Positions 31,720 through 42,364 of a DNA stretch of 64,000 nt are shown here, piece by piece (position 1 is the first letter of the stretch; the number at the start of each line of letters is the position of its first letter). The stretch covers positions 18,055,912-18,119,911 of the forward strand of contig CM043965.1 of assembly GCA_014529385.2 (NCBI GenBank), in the 5' to 3' direction. A model generated the notes under the pieces. It saw only the letters and a program-made list of their open reading frames with translations, was not told the origin of the DNA and did not search any database. The position numbers and the translations under genes were made by a program. Origin of the DNA: Adiantum capillus-veneris (lineage: Eukaryota > Streptophyta > Polypodiopsida > Polypodiales > Pteridaceae).

Positions 31720-33792
31720 TGAGGGCGAGCTTTTTGAAATGGGGCCTCTAAACCCAAACCAATGGGCCTACCCTCACAAAATGTTCGTAAAGAGGTACGC
31801 ACACTACTTGGGGCACCACCTTCTTTTGGGAGTGGAGAAGGAAACCAATCAAAAAAAAATAACACTTGCACTCACCCACCCAAGAAACACACTTTGAAAA
31901 CCCCCTTACTCTATATACACTTTGGACACTTGAACACCATCAACGATTATGCAACCCAATGCCGTGCATCAAAATGAAATATGCAATTTGTGGAATAGCA
32001 TTCACCTTCTCCCCATAAGAATACCCATAATACATCCAAACTCTTCCTCTCTCAAGCACTCATCAAAAAAATCATGCGCGCAAGACTTGCCTCTCAAACA
32101 CACAAGAGAATCACTTACATCAAACTAACACACTTTGCATAGAGAGCTCATCTCCATCTATGCAATGCCGTGACACAAATAAAATCACCATGAGAGGTAG
32201 CCACATGCATATGTAATGAAGCAAAAGAGATTTGGAGTGAGAAATTTCTTTAGACCAATTGAATAAGTGTGGAGAAACAAACCAATGGTAAATTGAGAAT
32301 AGAACACTTACTTGATTTCTCGCACACCTTTTAAGGGGAGGACTGACGCTGGCTAACCATCACAAATTGCGACACTTGAAAGTTTTTTGAAGATGATTTC
32401 ATGATCATTAACATAACCATGAGAGAGATCATGATGTATTTACAAGTTATTGAGGTGCTACAAATGATTTATTGGGTTGATGGAGTAAGAGATTCTAGAA
32501 TGGAGAATAGAGTTGCACTTCCTCCAAAGAGGAGGGTTAGGAGGGAGGATGTGAAAGAGGGAGAGTTGGGGTTTTCTCTACTATTGATCAAGAAACAACA
32601 TGAAGTTGAAAATATAGGTGTGTGTGTGTCCTTGAGTCTCTCCAAGGGGGGCTATTTATAGTTGTGTAGGAGTGGGATTATGCTACACTTAATTAGAGTA
32701 AGTGATTAGACCTAATTAAGTGTCCTTTGACCACTCATTGAATATTGGACATAAAAGGGACTATTTATTCACCAAAAATATCATTTTAGACCCTAAAGGC
32801 TCCATAGGGGTGCATAATGTAGGTGGGCCCCACCATGAGGCCCTACCGGTGGCTCCTGCGGGGTATCTCAACTTGTCTGTCTTGGCATTTAGAAAGCATC
32901 TTTAGGTTGGTCCCATCACATGCAAGTGACCTTGAGCACTCATTGCTCTTTTAGAAGATGAGTAGGGGAAAAATAAGATCTCACTCTCTTGATTTACTTG
33001 ATTTACAGTTCCTTTTTGCTGCGAATCTGACAGATTTACACTATTTTGACCATAACTTTTTACTTGTAGCTCGGAATGACATGCTTCAAAAGGCAAAATT
33101 GACCTTCTCAACATGTTTGATATGAATTTGGACTATTATTCACGCCCATGCACCAAGGATTTCGGTTTGGAAGGTCCACACTAGGCTAGGGAACCTTTTG
33201 CTTCAAAGTCTTCTTGTATGGGCCATTTGCTTGTATGCATCCAAGGGGAATCATGCTTTTTCAAAAGGCTATGATGCTTAAACAAATAGAGGAGGGCCCA
33301 ATATTATTTGATTGTGAAAAGAATATACAATTGGAGTCTTTTTGAAAGGAGAGAAACTATATGTATATTCCTAAGAGATATTGGGCCACCTATGTAGGGG
33401 GCATATAAGACTTGTAGAGAGGGACCATAATCTTTGGTAAAGACAAGTGGAGAGTTGATTTCCATGGGAATTTATCTATAAGGGGTGGAAGATGGATATA
33501 CTATTTTTCTACTACTAATTCACAAGAGGTAAGAAAGTTTGGGGGTATATAGTTGGTTATTGTATGCTTATTCTATTTACAAAGCAAAAAAGAAAAGGGT
33601 GGTAATATAAATATATGACTAAGGTGACATTTTTGGGAAGAGTATAATGTATGTGTCGGCACAAAGGTTAAACGAAGAGGGGGAATTTACTCTAGATAAC
33701 TTAATAGCATAGAAAAATATATACACATATGAGGAAGAGGACGTTGAGTCGGCTGGCAAATGTTGCAAAAAGATGGCTACCATTTTATGCCA
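31720..33792 (-). repeat. Element B: 5' LTR
   Basis: 2073 bp with the same ends as the 3' LTR (plus-strand TGAGGGCGAG ... TTTATGCCA). A minus-strand TATAAATAG box lies near 32652. Similarity to the 3' LTR stops abruptly at both ends, which fixes the boundaries. Confidence 0.95.
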
Positions 33793-34093
33793 CGTGACAA
33801 AAGTGCACGCTGCCGTGGGAATGGCACGTTCCCTAGTATTATAAAAATTGGGGAAGACTGTGCAAACTCCCCCATGCAAGGAGACTTGCATGTTTTCTTT
33901 CTTTTTGAAACATAAAAATGGAACAACAAATAATTAATAACATTGACATCTTGTATGCTCATGAACATTGAGCTTGAAAACTCTAACACTCCTTGTGGTT
34001 TTTGGCGAGGTACCCATGAGAAGCACTATGATCGGTATCCAATTTATGCGGAGGTATACCTGTGAACCACAACAATCAATATCCCAAACACTC
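33793..34093. other. Unassigned sequence right of element B
   Basis: About 300 bp with no gene. It does not continue the PPR fragment found left of element B, so B's two flanks are not halves of one target. An AT-rich stretch and a purine-rich stretch occur, nothing diagnostic. Confidence 0.5.
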
Positions 34094-34690
34094 TCAGGTA
34101 GAAAAAACTAACACGCTTTCATGAAAAATATATATCTCTCTCTCTCTCTCTCTCTCAGTTTCCAATATTTTGTTCGATCTCAATTCATTGAGAACGTAGC
34201 TAACGAAGCACTCTAGTTTTGAGAGATTCAGTAGTGTAAGCACGGGTTGAGAGGTAAGCTTTTCTTTAAGCTTGTCAAAAGAACTTTTCTCTCTAGTAGT
34301 CCATATGTAAACATTTTTCTTTGTCAAGTCATGTAGTGGTCCTGCTATTTAAGAGAATGTAGCTATGAAGCATCTATAGTATGCACACATACCAATAAAG
34401 CTTTGTAGCTCATGTAGATTCCTTGGGTTAGGCCATCCTTTTATTACCTCAAGCTTGGTTGGATCCATACGGATACCATCTTGAGGACTGGAGAACAAAA
34501 GGGAGAGGAACTAGGCCTCACCATCCCCTTGTCTACCAGCTCATGCACTTGCCTCATAATCTCCTCTTGTTGATCTTGAGAATCCCTATAAGGAGGTTTG
34601 TTAGTAGGCAGTGAGATCTTGAGTAGAATCTCTATTATATAGTCACCATCCCCTTGTTCTGGAGGTAATTCCATAGGGATGTCATCAATA
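34094..34690 (-). pseudogene. Element G: RT and RNase H fragments
   Basis: RT N-terminus at 34500-34674 (EIMRQVHELVDKGMVRPSSS) is joined by an internal deletion to the RT connection. RNase H start at 34094-34327 includes KLKEKLTSQPVLTLL. The YxDD-bearing palm is gone. Confidence 0.8.
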
Positions 34691-34982
34691 AATACATCCT
34701 GGAATCTATTTAGAAAATTAGAAAAGTCTAATATTCTTGATTCCTACCACTTTGTTTCGTTAAAACATTGCATCATTTAGAGACTCTTTGACAAAAATCA
34801 TGTACGGGGAAACCGAGCTTTTCATTGAATTATCAAAAGCAAGTGAATTTACAAGTGGTATAGTACGACCGGACTGTATACATGCTCTTTTCCCTGTAGG
34901 TGAAGTAGATTCTCCTTTCAGGAAACTTCATGTTGGCAGCCATGCGGTTGAACCATGGTGCCCCTAGGATAACATCCTTATG

Positions 34983-35800
34983 TTAGAGAGGAGAGATGAA
35001 AAAGTATTCTTTGTTGATGTAGCTTTGGACATGAAGCCTCAACTCCCGGATCAATGGAATAATGAAGGCTTGTCCCTTGAAAGCCCCATCGACAGTTATA
35101 GTATCTCCCATCTCAAAATCTTGTATGCCGAGCTTTGTGGCCAACTCCGTTGATATGAAGTTGTGAGTACAACGATGATTGAATAGGATGAAGGAAAATT
35201 CTCCCTTACCTTTCCCCAAGCATATGAAAGGGATGATCCTTTGCAATGAGCATCCTCTTTTGGAGATTTGACCGTGGAAGTTCTAGGAGTATCATTGGGG
35301 GCATTTATTTTGGGGCAAGAATGATAACCATGTCCTTGCTCCCCACACTTAAATAATTTGTGATCTTTACGAAAAGCCTCTGTCTCTTCAGAAGAGAGTT
35401 TGTTTTTACCTTTGTAAACTCCTTTCTCCTTGGTCTTGTTGTTGTTGTTGTTTTTGTTGTTGTTGGAATTGCCTTGGGAAGAACTTTGAGCATTGTTCTT
35501 CCCCTTTGCATCATTTTGATGTTTGTTTTCCATGGGTCCTTTTAGTCCCTTGTTGGAAATTCATACGAGATGCAACCATAGTATGGTGGATGACTTTGGT
35601 GATAGAACCGGGACGTTGGGAGTTGACATACTCGAGAATTTCTTCAGGTAGTCCCGCACAAAATTGCTGCTTTTTCTTGGTAAAGTCTATCTTTTGAAGG
35701 ACTGTAGCTTTTAGATGAAACTCCCTAAACTTGTCTACGTATTTGTGGATAGACTCGTTGGAAAGTAACTTCAAACTTTCCTTGAAGCAGTTTTGCTTCA
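34983..35800 (-). pseudogene. Element G: gag and protease fragments
   Basis: Capsid C-terminal part at 35511-35800 (NESIHKYVDKFREFHLKATV, CAGLPEEILEYVNS). Then a Gln/Asn/Lys-rich linker and a zinc knuckle reading FKCGEQGHGYHSCPK, whose first Cys is lost. The protease frame 34983-35246 has CTHNFISTELATKLGI, typical of chromovirus retropepsins, but the catalytic D-S-G is replaced (ILFNHRCTHNF). Frames overlap in different phases, so this is a pseudogene. Confidence 0.8.
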
Positions 35801-36224
35801 AGAAGGGCATGCCATATAATGAGAGTTGAAGACTCAATTCTGACGAACGAGTATTTGGCATCTACAAGAAGAAGCTACTAGATGTCCTACATGCCCTCAA
35901 CACTTGGAAGCACTATCTATTGGGGACTCCATTCATCTTACGAATGGACCACCAAAGTCTCAAGTACTTCATGATGCAAACCAAGCACTTCGAGAAACAA
36001 ATGAGGTGGGAAATTTTCTTTTGCAATCCAATTATTAAATTGCTCATATTGCTGGTAAGTATAATCAAGTGGCCGATGCACTATCATGACGATCGAGGGC
36101 AAATGTGGTGTCTATAAAAACTCACAATGATCTATTTTTCATGATAGATGAGTACGCTACTGACCCTAACTTTAAAGACATAATGTCGGCCCTTACCTTA
36201 GGGAATAAATAAGAACCATTCACC

Positions 36225-37455
36225 TTGGAGGATGATTATCTTCTCCATGGCAACATGCTATGTGTTACTCACTCCCTTCGTGAGAAAGTGTTGTATGAAT
36301 CCCATGCTCCTCCCTATGCGGAGCATAGAGGGACTCAACCTACTCTTCGAGGAGTAGAGACGTATTTTTATTGGCCCACCATGAAAGTGAACATACAAGA
36401 GTATGTTTCAAGATGTGTGGTATTCCAAAAGACCAAGTATGATAGAGGGAAGCAACCTGGATTACTCTAGCCATTACCAATCCCTAATTCTCCATGGGAG
36501 AGTATGTATGTCCATGGATTTTATCTATGTGTTACCCAAGTTGTATCCATGGGAATATAGGAATATGGACAATAGACAACAGGTTTAGCAAGCAAGAACA
36601 CTTTATTCATGTCAAAAAGACTATTAAGACACACCAAATGGCAACCCTCTTCATATCTCAAATTTTCAAACACCATGGATTGCCAACTTCCATTGTATCA
36701 GATAGAGATCCTAGAATGACTAGTAATTTTTGGAAAGGCCTCTTTGAAAATTTAGGTACAAGGTTGAATTTATCTTTGGCCTATCATCCACAAACGGATG
36801 GCCAAAGTGAGATAGCTAACCCTACGATTCTTGATCTACTAAAGACTTATGTTACAGAAGTAGATTAACGCTCACAATGGGAGAATTATCTACCACTTGT
36901 AGAGTATGCATATAATAACACTGTTCATACTACTACAGGAAACGCACCTTTGGAAATAATAGAGGAAATACCTAAAAGTCCCTTGCTACAAGGTACATGG
37001 AAATATCTTCACTCCCGATGAGTATAGTCAAGACCTAGAAGAATCTTTCCAAAAGATTAAGGAGTCTATATCCATCTTCCAACAAAGGCAAGAAGCTACT
37101 GATAACAAGCACAAAAGGGCCTTAATGTTCAAAGAAAATGATAGGGTCTTACTTAAGTTTCCCAAGAATCGATTAAGGAAAACTACGGGCAAAATCCCTA
37201 CGGTCCACCAAAAGTATTATGCTAAATTAGCAAAAAGATACTATGGTCCTTTTCAGATTTTAAGACCAATCAATGAGATGGCCTATCAACTCAAGTTTCC
37301 CAACCATTGGCTCATACACAATGCTTTTCATGTGAGCCTAGTCAAGCCTTACAAGGAAGAGCCACCAACGAACCCAATTATTGAAGACCCCCCAGAGATC
37401 AAAGATCAAGAAGAGGTGCTACAACCCGAAGCTACAAGGTTCACCCTACTCCAAT
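36225..37455 (+). pseudogene. Element F: integrase
   Basis: Zinc region with HAPPYAEHRGT and CVVFQKTK (second Cys changed to Phe). Core motifs: SMDFIYVLPKL (Asp), SIVSDRDPRMTSNFW (Asp) and AYHPQTDGQSEIAN (Glu), so the DDE triad is still readable. Frame changes fall near 36480, 36560 and 36870-37120. The C-terminal part (YYAKLAKRYYGPFQILRPIN) is open. No chromodomain is seen before the fusion to RT. Non-functional. Confidence 0.85.
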
Positions 37456-38010
37456 AGGATTGATCTTAAAAGTGACTATTATCAAATGAGGATAGTAAAT
37501 GAATATATAATAAAGACCGCGTTCTATACAATGTTTTGTTTTTATGAATATCTTGTCATGCTCTTTGGTTTGACAAATACTCTAGCCATGTTAACCGCCT
37601 AATGGAGAAAATATTCAGACCCTATTGCAAGTTCACTGGAGTGTTCTTTAACAACATTATCATTACTTAAAATCTTTGGAGGAGCATAAGCAACACCTCC
37701 AAGCTATTTTTCAAGCTATGAGGAAGAATAAGAGTTAATTTTTCCTCCAAGAGATTCAATACTTAGGTCATATTATATCTCAAGATGGTATCCGTATGTA
37801 TCTAGCCAAGCTTGAGGTAATAAAAGGATGGCCTCACCAAAGGAATCTACATGATCTATGAAGCTTTATTGGTATGTGTGCATACTATAGATGCTTCATA
37901 GCTAAATTATTCCAAATAGCAGGACCACTACATGACTTGAAAAAGAAAAATGTTAAGTACATATGGAGTGCTAAAGATCAAAGTGCTTTTGACAAGCTTG
38001 AAGAAAAGCT

Positions 38011-38015
38011 TACCT
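38011..38015. other. Target site duplication of element C, left
   Basis: TACCT flanks element C here and again at 62007-62011. Five bases is the usual length for Ty3/gypsy insertion. Removing C and one copy restores continuous element F sequence, which matches G's minus strand near 34250. Confidence 0.93.
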
Positions 38016-38230
38016 TGTGGGACGCATGTCTAACCTCACCATCCTATCATATTGCAGTATTAGCGAGAACCACGATTAATTTGTCAAACCATGGGATGAA
38101 GCTGACTCGACTAGTGCATAAAGGCTACAAGAGGTTTTCAATCTCTCGGAAAACAACTAACAACTCACATCTAACTCAAGCTACACTCAAGTGACTGAAA
38201 TCACCAAAGCCAATCGCTCATCAGCAAACA
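38016..38230 (-). repeat. Element C: 3' LTR, distal part
   Basis: 215 bp from the LTR end TGTGGGACGCATG (plus strand) to the transposon boundary. It continues at 42394. Sequence matches 61098 onward of the 5' LTR. Confidence 0.93.
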
Positions 38231-38259
38231 CATTAGGGCCAAAAACGACTCAAAAAGGG
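38231..38259. repeat. Left terminal inverted repeat
   Basis: CATTAGGGCCAAAAACGACT followed by CAAAAAGGG. It pairs with the right end with about one substitution in the first 20 bases and a few after that. Confidence 0.9.
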
Positions 38260-38649
38260 TTGTTTGTTACTCTAAGGATTAAGGAATAGTCCAATAGTTA
38301 TTTGACACGTATACAAAAGTATGGCACTCTTGTCTCCTCTATTGTGGGTTTTGGTGGTCCTATTTTGACGGAGAACCGCTAAATGATCATAAGGCTGAAA
38401 CTGCTATATTTGGGTGCTTTCAGCGAGAGAGCTCATTAAATTTGCGGCTCAAAGTAATGAAGTCTCATCTTTTATTCTATTTTATATTTCACAAAAGCGT
38501 TGTCAGAAGGCTCTCAAAACAAGGGCATTAATGAAAAATCACCTAATTTTTTCAAACGTATACCTTTCTCGCTCTCTCTCTCTAGTTTGTGAGAGGCTTA
38601 AGTCTTTCCATCTATATTTTCTTTCTTCTTCTCTAATCTCTGAGTTTCC
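38260..38649. other. Transposon left subterminal region
   Basis: AT-rich, with a CT microsatellite-like run near 38565-38582. It would hold the promoter and 5' UTR of the plus-strand gene starting at 38650. I see no repeats shared with the right subterminal region. Confidence 0.5.
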
Positions 38650-39905
38650 ATGGAGTCTTTTGCACGTTGCCCTTCACATAACATAACTTCTTGTGACTTT
38701 CATAACGTTAGAGAGGATGGTCTTTGGAAGCCCATATCTTTTCGTGTGAATGACTGGGTAACAATGCTTCCTTCATGCAAAGGTGTACACAGAGTGAAGA
38801 GAACTAAATGTGATAAAGTAAAAAACCATTGGAAAGGTTGTGTTCTTGATTTCAAAGTGACCGACAATGGCTGGCTAGCTAAGGTTCAACATGTGTACAT
38901 GGCCAAGGATATGGTGTTAGACTGGGAAGAACATCCCACACTGCATTCTTACTGTAAGTACAAAAAAGATTCTATTTGATACAGTGAATTTTTCATTATC
39001 CCATTGTTTTTCTCATTTTCTGATTTCATTCCAGATATATTTCCTTCAACAGCTGCGGAATGGCAGCCTGTGGAAAGTCTAAGTGGGACGTTCAAAGCAA
39101 TGCATAAAGGGATTGCAGATGCTATGTATGCTAACAAGCGACCTTCCTTTTACAAAACAATGGGTTTGTTTGTCTATTTTGTAGAATACAAAGTTCCATC
39201 ACGAGAAGGTGCATATGGAGAACTACATCAGTTACCCGTTCCCACCATAAGTTCACTTGACTGGGAAGCTCCTGATGCATGTACTATATCAAGCTTGAAA
39301 TCCAAGATCAAAGAAGACATCCTCAAAGCTATGTCTCCGGGAAGGATATCAAGAAGGATTAAAGTTCAATGGTTCTTGCCTATACATGTCTTTGTGGAAT
39401 GTTTCAAAACAATGGACTTGCAGAGGACAAAGACAATGTGGCTTAATAGAAGACTTTCTATGACTGAACTGGATAATGTACTTGGAGATGGATGGAGCAC
39501 CAAAGAAACTTTCCATATTGGTGATAATATTAGTTGTAGAGTAAGCCTAAATTCTATGTCTATCTCATATGAACTATGTCGTCAATCATTAGTTCTGGGC
39601 TACGACTATAGGAGATGGAGAAGCAATTACGTAGTTGGGTTCCTCTCGACTCTGAGGAAAATTGTCCAGACTTTGAACTAAAGGTCACAGTCCATCCACA
39701 CACCAAGTATAGAAGCCTGATAGTAACAACAAATTGGAGACTAAATGATGTTAGAGAATCTCTTGAGTTTCTTGATGAAACATCTCCCGAGTATAGATTC
39801 AAAGTGGATGAAACTGTGGTGAGCACAAGGATGGAGAATTCAACCTCTTGCATCACATGCCTTCCCCCAAAAAGAGTTGTATTTGAGCCACTTGCAAGGA
39901 CTTGA
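38650..39905 (+). CDS. Three-exon gene of unknown function in the DNA transposon
   Basis: Proposed exons 38650-38953, 39035-39540 and 39612-39905 give 367 residues without a stop. The introns (81 and 71 bp) have GTAAGTA...CCAG and GTAAGC...TATAG borders, and the phases fit exactly. The protein starts MESFARCPSHNITSCDFHNV. It has a Trp-rich N-terminal part (FRVNDWVTML ... NGWLAKVQHVYMAKDMVLDW) whose pattern loosely recalls BAH-type folds, a middle with TFKAMHKGIADAMYANKRPS and RISRRIKVQWFLPIHVFVEC, and a C-terminus with MENSTSCITCLPPKR. I do not recognise the family. The gene is open and spliceable inside an otherwise decayed LTR, so it arrived intact. It lies on the strand opposite to the Ulp1-like gene. 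It may be an accessory or transposition protein; that is inference. Confidence 0.65.
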
Positions 39906-40127
39906 AAAAACAAGTTCAATATTGTAATCATTTTGCAAATATATTTATCTTTTCTCTACCTTATTGTGAACATTACTTATGTTGTTTTAAACTTACGTGA
40001 CATCATGATACACATTTAAGAATCGATAGTTGGTATTAAGTATTTGATGTATAAAATTATGAATGACCAAGGGTATATGTTCATATGGAAAAAATGAACA
40101 AAAGTGTACATAGCTTTTGTGGAGTAA
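39906..40127. other. Intergenic region between convergent transposon genes
   Basis: AT-rich 3' ends of the two convergent transcription units. It contains AATAAA-like strings on neither strand in a convincing position. Nothing else was noted. Confidence 0.4.
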
Positions 40128-40820
40128 TTAATCATGAAACTCCACTTTTCTTTTTTCCTGAGAGGATTCTGCATCCTCAGAGACCCTTTTTCTTTTGTGT
40201 TCAGAAGGGGGTGAAAGTTTAGGAGTGGGTGGTGGTGGTGACTTGGGCTCCTCAGGGCTTGGCACGGGTGACTTGGTAGGGGTTGGTCTTTTGGGCTCCT
40301 CAGGGCTTGGCACGAGTGACTTGGCAGGGGTTGCTGCTTTGGGCTCCTGAGGAGTGGCTGGCTTGGGTGACTTGGCAACATTCTTTGGCAACATGAATGG
40401 TAGCTTGAAAGGTGATCTAGGTGCATTCCCCATACTGTTCTTAAGTGTACGACGCTTTTGAACCTTGAGTTTAAATGGTGAGTGGAATGGATGGCCCTTT
40501 GTATCTGATATTTTTTTTGCAGGGCTCTTCTTCTTGGTGGGACTCTTCCCCTTGGCAGTCTTCTTGGTGGGACTCTTCTCCTTGGTAGGGGTCTTCTTCT
40601 TGGTGGGACTCTTCCCCTTGGCATGACTCTTCTTTGTAGGACTCTTCTTGTGATCCCTTTTCTTTGTATGGATCTTCTTTGCAGGACTTTTCTTCTTCTG
40701 ATCCATTTTCTTTGCATCCAAACCTTTGGTGGCTCTACCTTTCTTTGGTGGCAAAGGAGATTCTGGATCATTTGGATTTATTGATCTTTCCAAAACCATA
40801 TTAAAGGACATTACATACAT
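40128..40820 (-). CDS. Lys/Pro-rich protein or 3' exon with S/T-P-x-K repeats
   Basis: The open frame encodes a run of SPTKK, SPAKK and TPTKEK units (about residues 45-105), then PSPEEPK repeats and a basic end KRKRVSEDAESSQEKRK. S/T-P-K-K motifs bind AT-rich DNA minor grooves in H1-like proteins and are CDK sites, so a nuclear role is plausible. It directly follows the Ulp1-like exons on the same strand and may be their C-terminal tail. With the splice sites I see, however, the phase does not fit: splicing at GGAAAG|ATC would end after a few codons. Either the junction differs, a frameshift has occurred, or it is a separate gene. The other frame is Arg-rich and repetitive as well, as expected from a repeat. 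Confidence 0.55.
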   Translation of the reverse strand: MYVMSFNMVLERSINPNDPESPLPPKKGRATKGLDAKKMDQKKKSPAKKIHTKKRDHKKSPTKKSHAKGKSPTKKKTPTKEKSPTKKTAKGKSPTKKKSPAKKISDTKGHPFHSPFKLKVQKRRTLKNSMGNAPRSPFKLPFMLPKNVAKSPKPATPQEPKAATPAKSLVPSPEEPKRPTPTKSPVPSPEEPKSPPPPTPKLSPPSEHKRKRVSEDAESSQEKRKVEFHD

Positions 40821-41751
40821 ACATAGTTAAGACATCAAAATAAATACATGAGCCACACACTTACAGTGAGTGTATTCATCCGGCACCTTGACTCAAGATA
40901 TCTCCATGCATTGGCAAGCACCCTCCATCCACAAGATGTTGAGTCTGTCTGTAAAGGCACTTTTTGATTGCAGTACTTGAAAGCTTCTATATTGTAATCC
41001 TTATTTGTGGTACTCAGGTGACCAACAATAAGTTTGGCAGCACTACAAGAAGATATTGAATCAAAAAGCTATTAATAGAAAACAATGGTCCATCAAGCAT
41101 AGATCATACTTCATACTTACAGTTTACTTCTCCCATGGATACTTGACAATGAATTCATAAATATAATATCTTTCTCCAAAATATTGAAGATAATAAGACT
41201 CCAATGTCCTCTACAAAAAATAACAATTAGCTATGAATACCACAAAATGTTAAAAATAACATGTAAGGAGTTAAGATTTACCCTTCAACATAGGGGTATA
41301 ATATGTAATTGCAGGTCAGCATGTTAAAATCTTCAAAAAAACTTGAAAAGGTTCCTTGCTTGTTAAAAAGGCACTGTGTCACTAGAGGGTCAAGTATGGA
41401 AATTTGCATAGCTAGAGCCTCTGGAAGATCCCTCATAAGACACTTGAAAAAGAAAACACAAGCCCCAATGAGCCCCTTGTGCCTGCCTTGCACATGCACT
41501 AATAATTAGCAAAGGAGCAACACATACCTGAGACGGATAAATAGCACAGTGTCACCAAGCTCAATGTTGGGATTTACAAGCATACTTGTGTCTTGAGGGA
41601 ATATGTCCAAATACGCCTCATTATCTCCAAACAAGGAGACATCCACCACCATTTGGCCTGTAACTTTTTCATAAATAAGAGAGTTGGATGCTCTTAAAAT
41701 TTCTGCTTTCTCTTTAAGGATAGCATCCAATCTTTTGGCAGAGACTTTAAG
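40768..41751 (-). CDS. Ulp1-like (C48) cysteine protease, partial gene model
   Basis: Exons 41528-41751, 41282-41482, 41121-41210 and 40865-41042 join in phase into 231 codons with GT-AG introns (for example CAG|GTATGT, ACT|GTAAGT). The assembled protein carries the Ulp1/SENP peptidase signature: GGHWSLIIFNI with the catalytic His, then MNSLS where the family has a catalytic Asp (Asn here), then PLQTDSTSCGWRVLANAW with the oxyanion Gln and catalytic Cys. Ulp1-type proteases cleave SUMO or SUMO-like tags. The 5' exon(s) lie upstream of 41751 and are not resolved. The 3' end is unsure (to about 40768 by the model). C48 genes are recurrent passengers of plant DNA transposons; their role in transposition is not settled. 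Confidence 0.82.
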
Positions 41752-42364
41752 CTGAAAAAAATTGGAAAGGAAGTTGACATAAGAGAGATGAACGGATCAT
41801 GCAATCTCCTTCAAGAAAAAGTCATTGCCGAAGATGAGTTGCAAAAGGTGATCTCCCTTCTGAAATCTTTTTTTTTTTCAAGTTTGTTTTAGTTACTCAT
41901 TCTGTATTGTTTTGCAGATTGAACTCCTTGACAAAGACAATTTTCTTGGGAGAGCTTTTCTGGCTTAGCTTAATGTTCAAGTGAAACTTGCAGTTATCAC
42001 TAATGGAAGATGTATTAGTCATTGTAAGTAATGAAGGAGCAAAAAGTATAATGGAAATAATGTAGTAGCAGAACAAGGTGCATCAGAGAAGAAGAGATAA
42101 AGCTCGTGAAAGGTGAGAGAAAAAAGAGAGATTCAAAAGTGGAAACAACTATTTGCCGCCAAGTGAAGTAAATGAAAACAAATTTCAAGGTGAGCCACAA
42201 AGACATGTGAAGAAAACGATATCTTTTTGAATATTTAGAGATATGTACCTAGATACGCTTTAGATTGCGTAGATATGCTTTAAATGACCAAAACGGAAAA
42301 ATTTGGAGCCGTTTTGACCACAAATGGCTCTGCTAATTAGTAATTTAACCAATTCCTTACACAT
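41752..42364. other. Transposon right region: unresolved 5' exons of the protease gene
   Basis: Both strands give short coding-like blocks. On plus, 41790-41836 and 41920-41970 could be joined across a GTGATC...TTGCAG intron. On minus, a block after an ATG near 42020 reads SSPKKIVFVKEFNLQ. Neither links cleanly to the protease exon at 41751. An AT-rich subterminal stretch follows to the inverted repeat. Confidence 0.4.

Larger units (their letters stand above)
23493..33792 (-). mobile_element. Element B: nearly intact Ty3/gypsy (dual RNase H), minus strand
   Basis: 10.3 kb with paired LTRs (5' LTR 31720-33792; 3' LTR 23493-25572), primer site, two small ORFs, gag-protease-RT-RNase H (31069-27617), second RNase H-integrase (27711-25945) and polypurine tract. 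By eye the LTRs differ at about 30 substitutions and two short indels over ~2.07 kb. Only one frameshift separates the two long frames. The archaeal-type second RNase H places it in the Tat-like branch. Five-base flanks (GATAG left, CGTGA right) do not match, so no target duplication is visible. Confidence 0.95.
34094..35800 (-). mobile_element. Element G: decayed Ty3/gypsy fragment, minus strand
   Basis: The order on the minus strand is gag, zinc-knuckle region, protease, RT N-terminus, RT end and RNase H start. A CT microsatellite lies at about 34134-34157 at its left end. The RT palm is missing: FCSPVL (about 34500) is joined directly to the segment QDGIRMDPTKL found further along in relatives. 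It shares sequence with H and F. Its gag end meets element F head to head at about 35800. Confidence 0.8.
35801..38015 (+). mobile_element. Element F, left part: decayed Ty3/gypsy, plus strand
   Basis: RNase H end (35870-36110: LLGTPFILRMDHQSLKYFMM), integrase zinc region (36225-36470), core (36490-36868) and C-terminal module (37125-37455, ending HNAFHVSLVKPYKEEPP). Then, at about 37456, the sequence jumps back to RT (RIDLKSDYYQMRI ... SFIGMCAYYRCF), so two element copies are fused. The RT part is interrupted at 38015 by element C and resumes at 62007 with the same codon context (KLEEKLT then SQPVL). Confidence 0.85.

Noticed and set aside
40016-40771. 251-codon minus-strand frame very rich in Arg (RRRPLPRRR-type runs)
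   Set aside because: It is the out-of-phase reading of the SPTKK repeat region. A repetitive DNA tract is open in more than one frame; the Lys/Ser/Pro frame has the sensible motif structure.
41790-41970. Plus-strand two-exon mini-gene (LQEKVIAEDELQK joined to IELLDKDNFLGRAF)
   Set aside because: Splice sites are good, but the product is under 40 residues, overlaps the expected 5' region of the minus-strand protease gene and has no linked exons. Kept only as an ambiguity.
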